Shown here: piece by piece, positions 20,740 through 31,795 of the stretch
How the letters are laid out: each line of letters begins with the position of its first letter
Numbering within the stretch: the stretch's first letter is position 1
Assembly (NCBI GenBank): GCA_963575745.1
Contig: CAUYUJ010016707.1
Coordinates: forward strand, 24,048 to 88,047
Direction of reading: 5' to 3'
Length of the DNA stretch: 64,000 bases
From: Prorocentrum cordatum
Lineage: Eukaryota; Sar; Dinophyceae; Prorocentrales; Prorocentraceae
Notes under the pieces: generated by a model
Told to the model about the DNA's origin: nothing
The model's input: the letters and a program-made list of their open reading frames with translations, nothing else
The model's database searches: none
Program-made: the position numbers and the translations under genes

Positions 20740-21234
20740 GGTGAGTCAACCCGCGCAGTGAGGATGCGCGATGAGGACGCCAGGGCCTGGGAAGGCCACG
20801 TCGACGCTTTTCGAGCGGGGCGCGGCCGACGAGAGCGGCCAAGGACGGACCGAGGAAGCAAGGGTGCAAGGGTACCTTTGGGAAGATTGCACCTCCTTGC
20901 TGTGCGGGTTGACCGTAGAAAAGCGCGTTCCCCTGCCCGCAGAGTGCCCACTCGCCCATGGCCCGGACCCGCCGCGCGGGGGTTCACGATCCATCGAAGC
21001 TAGGGGCCACCCTGGGCCAGGGCGACCTCTGGCAACACCCGGGAGGGGGAGGGGGGGGGAACGACGGCGCAGAGCGTTGGGCTGCGACACGGCGGCGGCG
21101 AGCCTGATCTGCCGATCGTCCCCCCCCCCCCCCCCCCGCAAACCGTAAATATATCTCTCTCTGCGTACCGGCGCTCTCCCTATTCCCTCGCATGCTGTGT
21201 GCTTTTGTTGTTATACGGTGTCTTGTTTCTTGCT

Positions 21235-21320
21235 GCTTGGTTTCTTTCTTTCTCTCTCATTTTCTCTCTCTCCCACTCCCTCGTCCAATCCCCCCTTCTC
21301 TCTCTCTCTCGCTCTGCCTG
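21235..21320. repeat. (TC)n-rich stretch
   Basis: Pyrimidine-rich low-complexity sequence of TTTC and CTCT units. Confidence 0.85.
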
Positions 21321-21689
21321 TCCCTCCACAATTACTCAATATGAATACTACTCTCCCTCTTCCCCTGATGGCGTCCTGGGAGTAGTAGACCCCCCCCGCG
21401 TACTGTTTTTTACACACAGGATTCCCGGGAGTTGGGTTTTCGCCTGCGTTTTTTTTCAAAATGCTGCTCTCGCTGAGGCGCCGGCCTCATTTCTGCTCCC
21501 GAATCGTTCCGAATCGTGCTCCCGCTGCAGCGTGGGCCTCATTTTCGGATCGGTGTTTGGCCTCCGTCGTTCAGGATGGCGTTCTCGCCCCAGCGCGGGC
21601 CTCTTTCTCGCGCGCCCATCCGCCCGCCACCACCGCGCCGCACCACGCCCCGCCCCGCCGCACGCACACCCACCGCCACTTCCACCCAC

Positions 21690-21818
21690 CAACGCACGCA
21701 CGCACGCACGCGCACCACCACCGCGCACCGCCACCACCACCGCACTACCCCACCCACCACCACCACGCTACACCGCGTCACACCACATCACACGCGCGCA
21801 CACACAGACACACACGCA

Positions 21819-21850
<32 letters not shown>

Positions 21851-21862
21851 CACGCACGCACG

Positions 21863-21902
<40 letters not shown>

Positions 21903-22130
21903 CACACACACACACGCACACACACAGACACACACACACACCACCACCGCCACCACCACCACCACCGCCATCACGCACGTACGCACCTGGCCCACCACCA
22001 AACCACCAAGACGCCACACCACGTCACACCACAGCACACGCGCACACACGCACACACACACACACACATACACACCACCACCACAACAACCACAACCACG
22101 CACACACGCACGCACGCACGCGCACCACCA
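21690..22130. repeat. (CA)n / (CACG)n / (CAC)n microsatellite complex
   Basis: Alternating CA, CACG and CCA runs. The long His/Thr and Val/Cys frames here are repeat artefacts. Confidence 0.97.
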
Positions 22131-22315
22131 CCCACTACGCACACGCGCGCGGAGCCACAGGTCCGCTACGACACGCGTCCGCGGATAGAGAAAATCAGCG
22201 CCATGGTAAGGGATGGGAGGGAGGGGTAGGATGTCAGATGTTGACGCGAGCGCACCTAACTTGCCATCATCCCCTCTCCTTCTCCCCCGCTTCTTTCATT
22301 TCCGCTATCTCGCTG

Positions 22316-22385
22316 TCTGTCCCTCCGTCTGTCTGTCTGTCTGTCTCTGTGTCTGTCCGTCTGTCTGTATGTCTGTCTGTATGTA

Positions 22386-22425
<40 letters not shown>

Positions 22426-22426
22426 A

Positions 22427-22472
<46 letters not shown>

Positions 22473-22545
22473 ATTTACATATCCCACTCTCTCTTTCTCT
22501 TTCTCTCTCTCTCTCTCTCTTTCTCTCTCCCTCTGCTGCTACACA
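22316..22545. repeat. (TCTG)n then (TC)n microsatellites
   Basis: About 35 TCTG tetramers (22316-22460) followed by CT-rich sequence to 22545. Confidence 0.97.
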
Positions 22546-22559
22546 TACACAATAATTCC

Positions 22560-23500
22560 CCCAAGCGGTGCTTGAGCGAAGGGATTCTTGCTTTTAGTCT
22601 CTGAGCAATTGGCTGGGTGTTCGGAGCTTCCGCCTGGTGCCTGGTGTATCGGGCTTTCGCCTGGTGCCCGCCCGTCGCAGCCTCGTCGCCGACTCGTGCG
22701 CTGCCTGGCCCTCATACGAATTGATTTCACACCTGCCAACCTCCTTTATCGATCCCCCCCCCGCGCATCCCTGTGAAAGAATACTGTTTGGAGCACTCGC
22801 TTTGATCCCACAAGGGCATCTCAATGAATCCGCGTCGAACAAGAACATGCTGGCCAATACCCCTGCCAACGAATGCAATGCGAACCAAATTCGTGCGCAC
22901 ATGTCAAACTCTTACCGGCCTACAAGGTTCGAACGAAGAACAAGACGAACAGACGAATCCACTGTCCAATCATACGTGTGCCCTGATTTTGTCCGCGCGA
23001 ACTTGCTGACATCAAATCACCATGCGTTCAACAATACACTTCATAACCAATTAATCCGATCAAAACGACGTTGTTTTCCTCATTTGACAGCCCGAAGTCT
23101 CGGTACCATTTGACATCATGACTCAAGTGGAATCAATTACGTGTTGCTGTTCGATTGCGCATTCAGCTCGCGCTGCATGGGTTCATGGGTCCATTCGCCA
23201 GGCAACGAGTTATTTGAACAGTTCATGCGCTGCAATGTAGTTTGTGTAACTGTTCGAACAAAGTTAGCTGGGTAACTGCACTCACGGCCTATCGAGTTGT
23301 ACTAACAATTTGCGGATGGGAGGGCGAGATATTTGCTTCAAATTCTTCAAGTGAGTTGTTTCCACAAATCTTGCTCCGAGTTGTTCCTTCTCATCGCAGA
23401 GATCAGACCCCTTATGTCAGCCGGACGTCCCCCCCTCGTGTGCGCATTGTGTCATTATGTTTATGCGCTGTTGTTCATCGCGCATGAAGACTCAGACCAT
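22560..23500. other. Non-repetitive sequence, no supported gene
   Basis: Moderate GC and no simple repeats; only short frames without motifs. I see no gene, RNA or element I can support. Confidence 0.5.
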
Positions 23501-23509
23501 GCCCGTCTT

Positions 23510-24035
23510 CGGGCCCATGAGGGCCCCAAGACTGGGCAGGAGGATCCCAAGAGGCTCCCAGGACGCTCCAAGAGGGTCCCGAATCGCCGCGCGATCGGTC
23601 CAAGTCGCCCAAGCTGGCCCCAAAACGGCCCAAGAAACCCCAAGAGGCCTCCCAAGAGGGCCCCAAGAGGAAACCATTGATTTTCCGAGGGTGTTTGAAG
23701 GATGTTGGCGTTGTCGCCTTTTCAGCTTCCCGCCGCTGCAAGGCGGCCTCGGAGGCCCCCAAGATCGCTCCAAGACGGCCTAAGAAACCTCCAAGAGGGC
23801 CGCCAGACCGCCCCAGCGGGCCCGAAGACGGCCCAAGAGGCCTCTAAGACGGCCCAAGAGGCCCCCAAGAAGGCTCCAAGAGAGGGCCAGACGGGGAACC
23901 CGAACGGACAGTTCGAGGCCTCGGCCCTGAGAGCCTCCAGGAGGCCTTATGAGGCCCCCGAGAGACCACAAGAGGCCCCTGAGAGGCCCTAAGAGGCCCC
24001 CACGAAGCCCCAAGAGGCACCCAAGAGGCCCCAAA
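23510..24035 (+). repeat. CCCAAGAGG minisatellite, locus 1
   Basis: Degenerate 12-15 bp units built on GGCCCCAAGAGGCCC and GACGGCCCAAGA. The same family forms 55505-55830. It is open in several frames because many units are multiples of 3. Confidence 0.85.
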
Positions 24036-24039
24036 ACAG

Positions 24040-24770
24040 GCATTCAAAACTGCCTGCGTTCGATCTAATGCGGCGCGCTCGCTTCGGTCTAGCAAATGCG
24101 TTTAGCCGGGATCGCAATCAATAGTGCCATGCGGGCCACACGCGCGAGCGCGCGCCCGCGCAAGCATGTCGACAACATGCAAATGCCAGTGGTGTTCTAA
24201 CCTTTTCGCGGGCCAGGCCATCAAACACACGTGAATGTTTGCCAGCGTGGGCCCCAGACTGCGACCCCTCGCGCCCCGGACGTGCAACATGTGTGGTGCA
24301 AACGGTGTGCAGCAAGCTATGTCGTGTAAACTGCGTGGTTCGGTTAATGTTGATAAATGAATTGGCAAACCCCATGCCCTTGCAGCCGCCCCACCCCCCC
24401 ACCCGCAACTTGGTTTGCAAAACCCATGCGGCGGCGAGTGCGATGAGTGCTCGGCGTTGGCTGGTGCATCTCTGCGGCCGCGCTGGCCCGCGCATGCTCG
24501 CGCGCACAACGGCCAGCTAATTTGGCGCGACCGACGTGGCCGCGGTGGTGCTGACCGCTGGGCGCTTCCCAGCGGGTACTTCAGTGCGAATCTGCGACTT
24601 GGGCGGGCGCGGTATCATGGCAACGTTGACAACGGTAGACACGATGATGAGAATAGCGATGGTGGTGACGATGGTAGCGATGACGACGGAAAGGCCAATG
24701 ACGGGGCCGATGTTGATCACGCCTGCCGGTAACGATGACGATGTCCTCGCGTCGGCGACGCTGGTTTCTG
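24040..24770. other. No recognisable gene
   Basis: Mixed sequence ending in a GATGATGAGAAT-type degenerate triplet stretch (24630-24740). Nothing I can support as coding. Confidence 0.45.
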
Positions 24771-24779
24771 CAGGAGTTC

Positions 24780-25560
24780 GACATGCGCGCGCGGCCGACG
24801 CGCACGATTGGCCCGCGTGGTCTTGTTTGACACGGATCGTGCCCCCCCCCTCCCAGCACGCGTGCAAGAGCGTTCGAATGAGTCCGACACGCGGCGCGAG
24901 AGGCCCGTTTGAAAGAATTCGACGAACATCCCCAAAAACGCAAAACGCGAGCGCAGGCGTTGTTGAAAACTGATGCTGCAAAACAATGTGTTGACATATA
25001 GTTTCGGGGCACTCGTTTTTGAAACCCTTGCGAAACCTGGAGCTTTTGAGCGGATTCGCCATGTGCGCGCGACGACGCGCGCGTGTGCACGTCGTCCCAT
25101 TGCTTGCAAGGGATTCTTGCGGCAGCACGCGCGCAAGGGCGTTCGAGCGATTTCGACATGCGCGCGCGAGGGGCCCGTTTGGTGGCATGTTACAAAAATA
25201 GTGGAAAACACCAGTGGCTTCCTTGAGAATTCGCAAGAGCGCGGGCGCAAATTTTCTCTGAAAACCCGTTTTGCGAAACCAAGTGTGTGTGTGTTGTCTT
25301 AAATGTTTTCGTGACTCTCGATCTTGAATTCCTTACGCAAAACTAGGTTTTTGAATGATTTCGGCATGCACGCGCAACGACGCACGCGAGTGCACTTCGT
25401 CCCGCTTTCTGCAACGATTTCTTGAAGTAGTGCTTTTGGACGAACGAATGCGCGCGCATATATGTTCTTGCAGAGGCAGAAAGTGGTGCGAACTCTGGAC
25501 TGGCTGGGATGGTATGAATTCATGTTTCGGATGGACGATGAAGCAGAATCGTTTGTACAT
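24780..25560. repeat. Diverged tandem copies of a CGCGCGCGA-containing repeat
   Basis: At least three diverged units carry a GTTCGA(A/G) or GATTTCG(A/G)CATG block, a (CG)n-rich core with CGACGCGCGCG, and a CGTCCC-TGCAA-GATT(C/T)TTG block (near 24860, 25040-25200 and 25350-25460). Similar blocks occur near 5890-5940 and 51700-52090. Confidence 0.55.
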
Positions 25561-25899
25561 TGCGATGCGTAAGGGTAGCTCCTAATACTCTTTCAGAAAG
25601 GTGAATATATGTGGTATAAGCTGTGTGGCGTAAGCTATGTGGCGCAAGCGATGCAGTGTACATTTTGGGGTGTAAGCTTCGAAGTGCAAGTTATGCGGTA
25701 CAACAATGTGGCCCAATTGGTTGTGACACGATTGAAGCCGCGAGCTCCAATGCTGGACGCCAACTCCAATGCTCGAGCAAAAATCCCACCCACCAACCCG
25801 CAACCTGTTGGCAAACCTCAACTGGCGTGGTGACACGGGGACCCTTCTCACAAAGATCCATGACTGGTGCGGGCAAGTGCTGATGATTGCGAATGTGGC

Positions 25900-26070
25900 G
25901 CTTACAGCGAGGACGACGACGACAACGACGACGACGATAACAGTGTGGATGACGACGGTGGGGGTGAATACGACGACGAGGGTGATGGTGACGGAGATGA
26001 TGGTGATGACGGTTGCAATGATGACGCTGGGTATGGCGATATCGACGGGGTTGTTGAGGATGATGATGAA
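25900..26070. repeat. Degenerate GAC/GAT triplet repeat
   Basis: GACGACGACAACGAC-type sequence encoding poly-Asp or poly-Ser in different frames. A complementary CATCATCGTC stretch lies at 27170-27380. Confidence 0.8.
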
Positions 26071-26449
26071 GCGCGGTTGAACGCATCTGCGTGGAGCTGC
26101 TTAAGGACTGAACGGTGCTGGGAAGGCATCGACGTTCACTCACGGATGCTCGCGCGTGGCCCGGATTGCATTCCAGGACAGAGTTGGCGGGTGCCCGAAT
26201 ACTGCTGAGTGCTTTCGGAAGGCACGCGCGTGTGGCCTTCGTGGCCCCATTTTTGACAGACCTGCCACACGCCGATGTCTCTGATGTGGTCTCAGCGGGA
26301 GCGCGCGCGCACGCATGAACCTGGCCCTCTGGGTTGACAGACGTCGCTGCTACAACTCAGAGCTCGGTTGAAGAATAGCCTGTCCGTGAAGACTCCACGG
26401 CATGCGTCGACGAAGCGCGTGGGTGGCGTGCCGGGTCTCGAAACGGTGG

Positions 26450-26770
26450 GGCGTGGCCTGCCGTGTCGTCTCCCGCACGGCGTATGCTCTCCCGCAGGGT
26501 CTCCCGCAGCGTCTCCCGCGAGGTCTCCCGCGCTGTCTCCCGCAGGCTTGCCCCACACTGCCTCCCGCACCTGCCTCCCGTGCAGCCTCCAATAATGGTC
26601 TCCCGCGTGGCCTCCCGTGTTCTCGCCCGTGTTGTCTTCGGTGCCTGCCTCGCGCAACGTCGCCCGTGTTGTCTCCGGTCTGGTGTTCCGTGCGGTCTGC
26701 CGTGTGGTCTCTCGCGCAGTGTCTCCCGTGTGATCTCCCTCGTGTTCTCCAACAGGCTCCCCCGTCCGTC
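26450..26770. repeat. GTCTCCCGC minisatellite
   Basis: Irregular 12-18 bp units containing GTCTCCCGC or GCCTCCCG, more diverged toward 26770. Confidence 0.8.
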
Positions 26771-27586
26771 TGGATCGGCCGCACGTGCCGTGCGATGTCA
26801 TGTTCGGGCTCCTCGTTTACAAGCTGCGGTTTCGGGTCTCTTGCCGCAAGGGTGTCGCATGGTTCCGCGCGCGCGCGCTGTCATACGTGTTTAGAACAAC
26901 GCGCATGGCATTATGTCAAATGAGACAAGGTGGAGCACGCGATCGAGCTCGAGCATGACGAAAACATTCAACAGCCATCGTACTCCGCCTTGCCGCCAAC
27001 TCTGTCAAAGAGTACAGTGCGGGCCACACTTACACTCGCGCGTCCCACTGCGCGCAGGTCTAAGCAATCCATGAAACAGAGGCTGACTCGACAGTTCGAA
27101 CTAGAGGTGCCCGAAAAAATCTGAACACACACGTGAACTGTCGACAGTTGAGCGAGGTGCTAGGTGCGCGCGCACTGCCGCACCATCCTCACCAACACCG
27201 TCCTCACCATCAACGCCAGTGCCGTCATTGCTATCGTCATCAACATCAACACCATCTTCACCATCCATCGTCATCGTCATCACACCACCGTCGTTATCAT
27301 AACCGGCATGACCGTTGCCGAGGCCCTCGTCATCACCAGCATCATCATCGTCATCGTCGCCGATGTCGTCGACACCATCACCACTCCCCCGCCCGAGCCG
27401 TGGAAAGGCACGAGGAAGGTCTTTGCGAATCTGCAACTATCCAGCATGCTCTTTTCCTGCCTTCTCCGCCCTCTTCACGTACCCCTCCTCCCTCCTCCCT
27501 TCCTCTTCCCTTCTTATGCATTGTTCTTCTCTTTCTCCACCCTCCTGCCCCCCGCCTCCCTCCTCACCATCATCCTATCACTATCA

Positions 27587-27775
27587 TCACGCGCCGATGG
27601 TGCAGAGAAATATCTCCGCAAAGGCGCGCATGCAATCCCACTGCGCCCCATCGGCTTGGCCCACCTGCGCAATACAGAATCCGGCGGCGTGGTTCACCTT
27701 GGACCGCAGCTGTCGCGCCGTGGCCCAGTGCAGAGTCACGCGCAGGGGCACCAAGATGCGAGACGCGAAGACGCT
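27587..27775 (-). CDS. Possible host terminal exon, unknown function
   Basis: About 62 stop-free codons on the - strand run into a TGA at 27589-27587. The peptide is strikingly protein-like for this area, with segments such as VTLHWATARQLRSKVNHAAG and WDCMRAFAEIFLCTIGA, and has no low-complexity bias. It is flanked by pyrimidine microsatellites and has no ATG at its start, so it would be a last or internal exon. No family is recognised. The + strand frames over it run into Ser/Pro repeats on both sides. Confidence 0.3.
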   Translation of the reverse strand, partial: SVFASRILVPLRVTLHWATARQLRSKVNHAAGFCIAQVGQADGAQWDCMRAFAEIFLCTIGA

Positions 27776-27779
27776 TCTC

Positions 27780-28135
27780 CCTCTACCTCTTACTCCACTT
27801 CTTGCTTCCCTCCTCCATCCTCCTACTCCTTCTGCTCCTCCCTTTCCCCATCCTCCTGCACCCCTCCTCTTTCTCGTCCTCCATCCAAGTTCCCCCTCCC
27901 CCTGCTCCTCATCGCCGCGCTCCTCCTCCTCCTCCTCCTCCTTTCCTCCTCCTCCTCCTCCTCCTCCTCCTCCTCCTCCTCCTCAACGTCGTCCTCCTCC
28001 AACCTCCTCCTCCTCCTCTCCCCTCCTCCCCTCCTCCTCCTCCCTCCTCCTCTTCCTCCTCCTCCTCCTCCTCCTCCTCCTCCTCCTCCTCCTCCTCCTC
28101 CTCCTCCTCCTCCTCCTCCCTTCCTCCTCTCCTTC
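27780..28135. repeat. (CTC)n microsatellite
   Basis: Long CTC array with CCTCCT variants. Poly-Ser/Pro/Leu frames across it are artefacts. Confidence 0.97.
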
Positions 28136-28393
28136 GTCCTCGCTTCCCCCCTCCCCCCCCTGCCTTCCCCCCCCGTCCCACGCCAGCTCTGCCCCCCCCA
28201 CCCTCTCGGCTGGATCGCGCACGCGCGGGGGGGGGGGAGGGGCGCCCCGAGGCGCCCGCGCCGCCGCCGCAGGCCAGCGTCCTGAGGCGGGCGGGCGCGG
28301 CAGCGGCGGCCGCGAGAGAACACCGCGGGGAGGCAGGCAGGAGCACAGCCGGAAGTGACAGTGATGGAGAAGCCCAGGGACACACTCAAGCAA

Positions 28394-28510
28394 ATGAAGA
28401 CAAGCCCCAGGATTCCCCACGTGGTCCAACCTGTTCTCGAGCTGCGTCCTCCCCCCATCCACTTCCCATGCTTTCCCATGTTTCCTGGGAAGCGACGGTT
28501 CTTTGCGTAA
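28394..28510 (+). repeat. Dispersed repeat (CAGGATTCCCCA family), copy 2
   Basis: Matches 13707-13850 in block order, ending GGGAAGCGACGGTT. Confidence 0.6.
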
Positions 28511-28545
28511 GGATGCGCGGCAAAGATGCAGCCCCCTTGTATTGG

Positions 28546-28740
28546 AGGCCTGGAAACACGAACCGGCACCAACACAGGGGGTCGGCCTTCACGGGGGTAT
28601 GAGATGATCCTGTATTTTGGTGTTGGGGGTACTTGTTCGGCCACTCTGAAAACCCGAAGAGTACCACCATCGCCGAGATCAGGAGGGAACATCTTCCCTC
28701 GGTGGAGTCACACCGCCGATCTCGGTGTTGGGGGGAGCGC
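28546..28740 (+). repeat. Dispersed repeat H, copy 1
   Basis: Shares TTGGAGGCCTGGA, TTTTGGTGTTGGGGGTAC-like, TTCGGCCAC, TACCACCATC and CACACCGCCGATCTCGGTGTT blocks with 57413-57565. Confidence 0.75.
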
Positions 28741-29070
28741 GTTTCACGGGCGCTTGCGCTGGGAACATTCGGCGCCGTCGAACAGAACCAGGGGGACTCC
28801 CCTCCCCCCTCCTCCTCTCCCCCCTCTCCGAACCCCCACCCCAGCGACGGCGCTGGCGCGCTGGCGCCAGCGCCAGCGGCGGCAGCGGCTGGCAACGCCT
28901 GCGGCGGCGACGCGGCGACGATGACCATGACGACGACGACGAAAAGATCCGGCCCTGAATGTCGGCATACTGACGGGCCCGGACCTCAAATATCAGAGTG
29001 AGGGGGCTGAACCGAGCGGTCATTCACTGTCCCTGGGTGCGTGGCTGAAGTGGAATTCCGCGATGTGGAT

Positions 29071-29160
29071 TATTGTTGTTGTTGTTGTTGTTGTTGAATT
29101 CTCGTTGTTGTTGAATTCTCATTCTTACAGAATAATTATTGTTGATCCCCCCCACCGGTG
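29071..29160 (+). repeat. (TTG)n plus palindromic head of repeat family R (partial)
   Basis: TTG triplets followed by GAATTC and AGAATAATTATTGTTG, the same head that opens the larger repeats at 43372 and 44189. Confidence 0.65.
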
Positions 29161-29229
29161 CACATTGATTTTTTCAATTGAAGTGCCCCCCCGGGGCTCG
29201 CACCTTGTTTTTTGTCAAAGAAAATCTTC

Positions 29230-29575
29230 CTGCTCAAACTGGCCCCCTGGCCCCGGGGTTACAACAACAACGGCTCCCGCCTGAGACTTCCTCACAATTT
29301 AGCCAGGACCCCCGCTCCCGCCCGAGACTTCCCGGCATTTTATTCAAGAATCGCGCTCTCGCTTGGGACTTCCTTACGATTTATTCAGGAATCACTCCTC
29401 CTGCGCTCTGGAGTCGCGCTCTCGCTGGAGACTTGCTTGCAATTTACTGAAGAATAACGCCCTTGCGTCGGAACTGCTTGCAATTTACTCCAGCGCCGCG
29501 CTCCCGACACCCAGGCACCCAGGAGTCGCGCTCACGCTTAGGACTCCTTCACAGATTACCTAGGAATTGGGATCT
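29230..29575 (+). repeat. Diverged ~57-bp tandem repeat
   Basis: About six units combine CGCTC(T/C)CGC, a GAGACTTCCT-like block and CAATTTA-like plus CAGGA(A/C) blocks, spaced 50-60 bp. Confidence 0.65.
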
Positions 29576-30345
29576 CGCTGCCCTTCGTGGCCCCGTTGCA
29601 GCCCTTCGTGGCCCCCTCGCTTTGTTTCGTGGCCCCGTTGCAGCCCTTCGTGGCCCCCTCGCTTTGTTTCGCGGCCCCGTTGCAGCCCCTCGTGGCCTCC
29701 TCGTTGCCCTTCGTGGCCCCGTTGCAGCCCTTCGTGGCCCCCTTGCTTTGTTTCGTGGCCCCGTTGCAGCCCTTCGTAGCCCCCTCGCTGCCCTTCGTGG
29801 CCCCGTTGCAGGCCTTCGTGGCCCCGTTGCAGCCCTTCGTGACCCCATCGCTGCCCTTCGTGGCCCCGTTGCAGCCCTTCGTGGCCCCCTCGCTCTGCTT
29901 CGTGGCCCCATATATGTATGCCCTTCGTGGCCCCCGCTCGTTCGCGCCCGTGGTGGTCCCATATGCATGCCCTTCGTGGCCCCGCTGTCGCCCTTCGTGG
30001 CCCCCTCGCTGCCCTTCGTGTCCCCGTTGCTGCCCTCAGTGGCCCCGTCCGGACCCTCCGCTTCCCAACATACGTATGCCCTTCGTGGCCCCCGCTCGTT
30101 CGCGCCCGTTGTGGCCCCATGTGCATGCCCTTCGTGGCCCCGCTGTCGCCGTTTGTGGCCCCCTCATTGTCCTACGTGGCCCAGGTGCTACCCTCAGTGG
30201 CCCCATCGTTGCCTTCTGTGGCCCCGCATTATCTGCCCTTCGTGGCCCACGCTCGTTCGCGCTCTTCGTGGCCCCATACGCATTCCCTTCGTGTCCCCGC
30301 TGTCGCCCTTCGTGGCCTACTTCGTGTCCTTCGTAGCTCTGCTGT
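29576..30345 (+). repeat. 21-bp VNTR (GCCCTTCGTGGCCCC) with higher-order ~150-bp units
   Basis: Units of GCCCTTCGTGGCCCCGTTGCA and close variants are arranged in 21- and 42-bp steps. From 29905 three higher-order units (near 29918, 30066 and 30230) add CCGCTCGTTCGCGC. Because 21 is a multiple of 3, several frames stay open on both strands. LINE A is inserted just beyond it. Confidence 0.9.
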
Positions 30346-30369
30346 CGTTCTCTCTCGCTCTCGCTTTCG

Positions 30370-30437
30370 CTCGTCGTCGTTGCCGCCGTCGCCGTCGTTG
30401 CCGTCGTCGTCGACGTCGTCGTCGTCGTCGTCGTCGT
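30370..30437. repeat. (GTC)n microsatellite
   Basis: GTC/GCC triplets directly before the 5' TSD of LINE A. Confidence 0.95.
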
Positions 30438-30438
30438 G

Positions 30439-30457
30439 GTCGGTCCCCTGTCCGTCC
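30439..30457 (+). repeat. 5' target-site duplication of LINE A
   Basis: GTCGGTCCCCTGTCCGTCC matches 43126-43144 at 18 of 19 positions. The last three bases overlap the start of the SL as microhomology. Confidence 0.85.
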
Positions 30458-30476
30458 GTAGCCATTTTGGCTCAAG
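30455..30476 (+). other. Relict dinoflagellate spliced leader, exact 22/22
   Basis: The sequence contains CCGTAGCCATTTTGGCTC in full and matches the conserved dinoflagellate SL at all 22 positions, ending AAG before ATG. It is the first sequence of LINE A next to the TSD. It is a genomic copy of a trans-spliced mRNA end, not an SL RNA gene: no donor GT or Sm-like site follows. Confidence 0.95.
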
Positions 30477-31795
30477 ATGTTTTCGCCCCGTGCGAGAGCA
30501 CGGATGCCCTTGGTCCAGGGCTAGCGAGGACCCAGTTGTTTCCCCGCCGCTCGCGCGCCCGCGCGAGTGAGCTTCATATCTCGGCCGCTCCATGGCTCCG
30601 CTTCCTGCTCCCCGTGGGGGCAGCGGTGGGGCTCTCGGCGGCACCTTCATGCGACAGCCATGGCGCGCAGTGTGGCCCTGGCGCGAGCAGTGGCGTCGCA
30701 GTGGAGGCCAACCGCAGCAGCGGCATCGCAAGGTCTTCTGCCAGGAGCGCGGCAAGTGGCAGTTCGCAGATCGATTGGAAGCAGAGAACTACACGCGCAA
30801 GTGCGGATCATGCAGCCGGGGGCGGAGCCACCTGAAGGAGCGGGACCATTTTCTGGAGGTTGGGATCGCGACGGAGGGCGCTGGCCAAGTCTCAGCGCAA
30901 GCGCATGCACCAAGAAGGGCAAGGCCAAGAGTTTCGGGGCCCGTGCTGCTGGTGGGCAGCAACCGCTGGCTGGGCTGTCCCTCCAGCAACTACTCGAAGC
31001 AGCGGCGGCCAAGACGGAGGGCAAACAGAAGGAGAGGCTCGACGCGCTGCTGGCGGAAGCGGCCCCCACACCAGCAGCAACAACTCAACGCGCCCCAAGG
31101 TCTCGCGCCGCGCTACGGGCCGCTGAGGACCGTGTTCAGAAGGCCCAGTCGGCGCAGACTAAGGCTTTTCGGCGGCGGGAACGTCTCCGAGATGAGCTAC
31201 GGCAAGCAGAAGCAGATCTGGCTATCCGCAGCGCGGAGGTGGCAGCTGCAGAAGACGAAGTCAAAGCGGAACTTTAGCGACATCCTCTCGGCGAAGCTGC
31301 AGCCACCGACGCCGGGCGCGGCAAGGCCAACGCCCCCCCCCCATCGGCGCTCTCTTCGCGGACGAGGAGGTCGAGGTGGACATGGGCAACCTCTTCGAGC
31401 GCAGCGGCGACATCAGCGAGTCAGACAAGAGGGAGATCGAGCAGCGCAAGCTCGCCTTCGTCAGCGCGGCGAAGGACGCAGCCCGCGCTGCCTTCGCAGC
31501 TGCGGCCGAGAAGCTCAGGCAGCAGCAGAAGGACCAGCAGACGTTCATGGCGCGCCTCCAGAAGAAGAGGAAGGTCGATGACGAGGGGTGCGTGGGACCC
31601 AGCGCAGCAGACGGCGCAGAGGCCCCGCCAGTGGCGCCAGCAGCCGCCAGCGGAGGTGCAGCAGCTTCGTCAGCGGCGCCAGCCGCGCAGGAGTTGGACC
31701 ACAAGGAGGTTGCCGAGAAGAGGGCCTTGGCGGAGGAAGTGGCTGCAGCACGGGAGCGCTCCAAGGTCGGTGGCGCTAAGCAAGGGATTTAGCCA
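30477..31795 (+). pseudogene. LINE A ORF1 (gag-like) remnant
   Basis: The region between the SL and the endonuclease is coding-like but broken among three frames: 30592 to about 30850, about 30860-31277, and 31376-31792. Recognisable pieces are a Trp/Cys cluster (W near FADRLEAEN, then CGSC) that could be the remains of a zinc finger, a helical Ala/Lys/Glu-rich block (LLEAAAAKTEGKQKERLDALL) with coiled-coil character, and a final helical block (SDKREIEQRKLAFVSAAKD). The order zinc finger, coiled coil, acidic end is like intact ORF1 of LINE B at 41433-42422. By analogy with LINE ORF1 proteins it would bind the element RNA. It cannot be translated as one protein now. Confidence 0.6.

Noticed and set aside
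27133-28602. 489-codon + strand frame rich in His, Ser and Pro
   Set aside because: Explained by CATCAC and CTC repeats; the middle part is better explained by a short - strand exon-like frame.
29587-30336. A 249-codon protein of VAPLQPF heptads
   Set aside because: The DNA is a 21-bp VNTR, so every frame repeats and several are open on both strands. There is no start context or domain.
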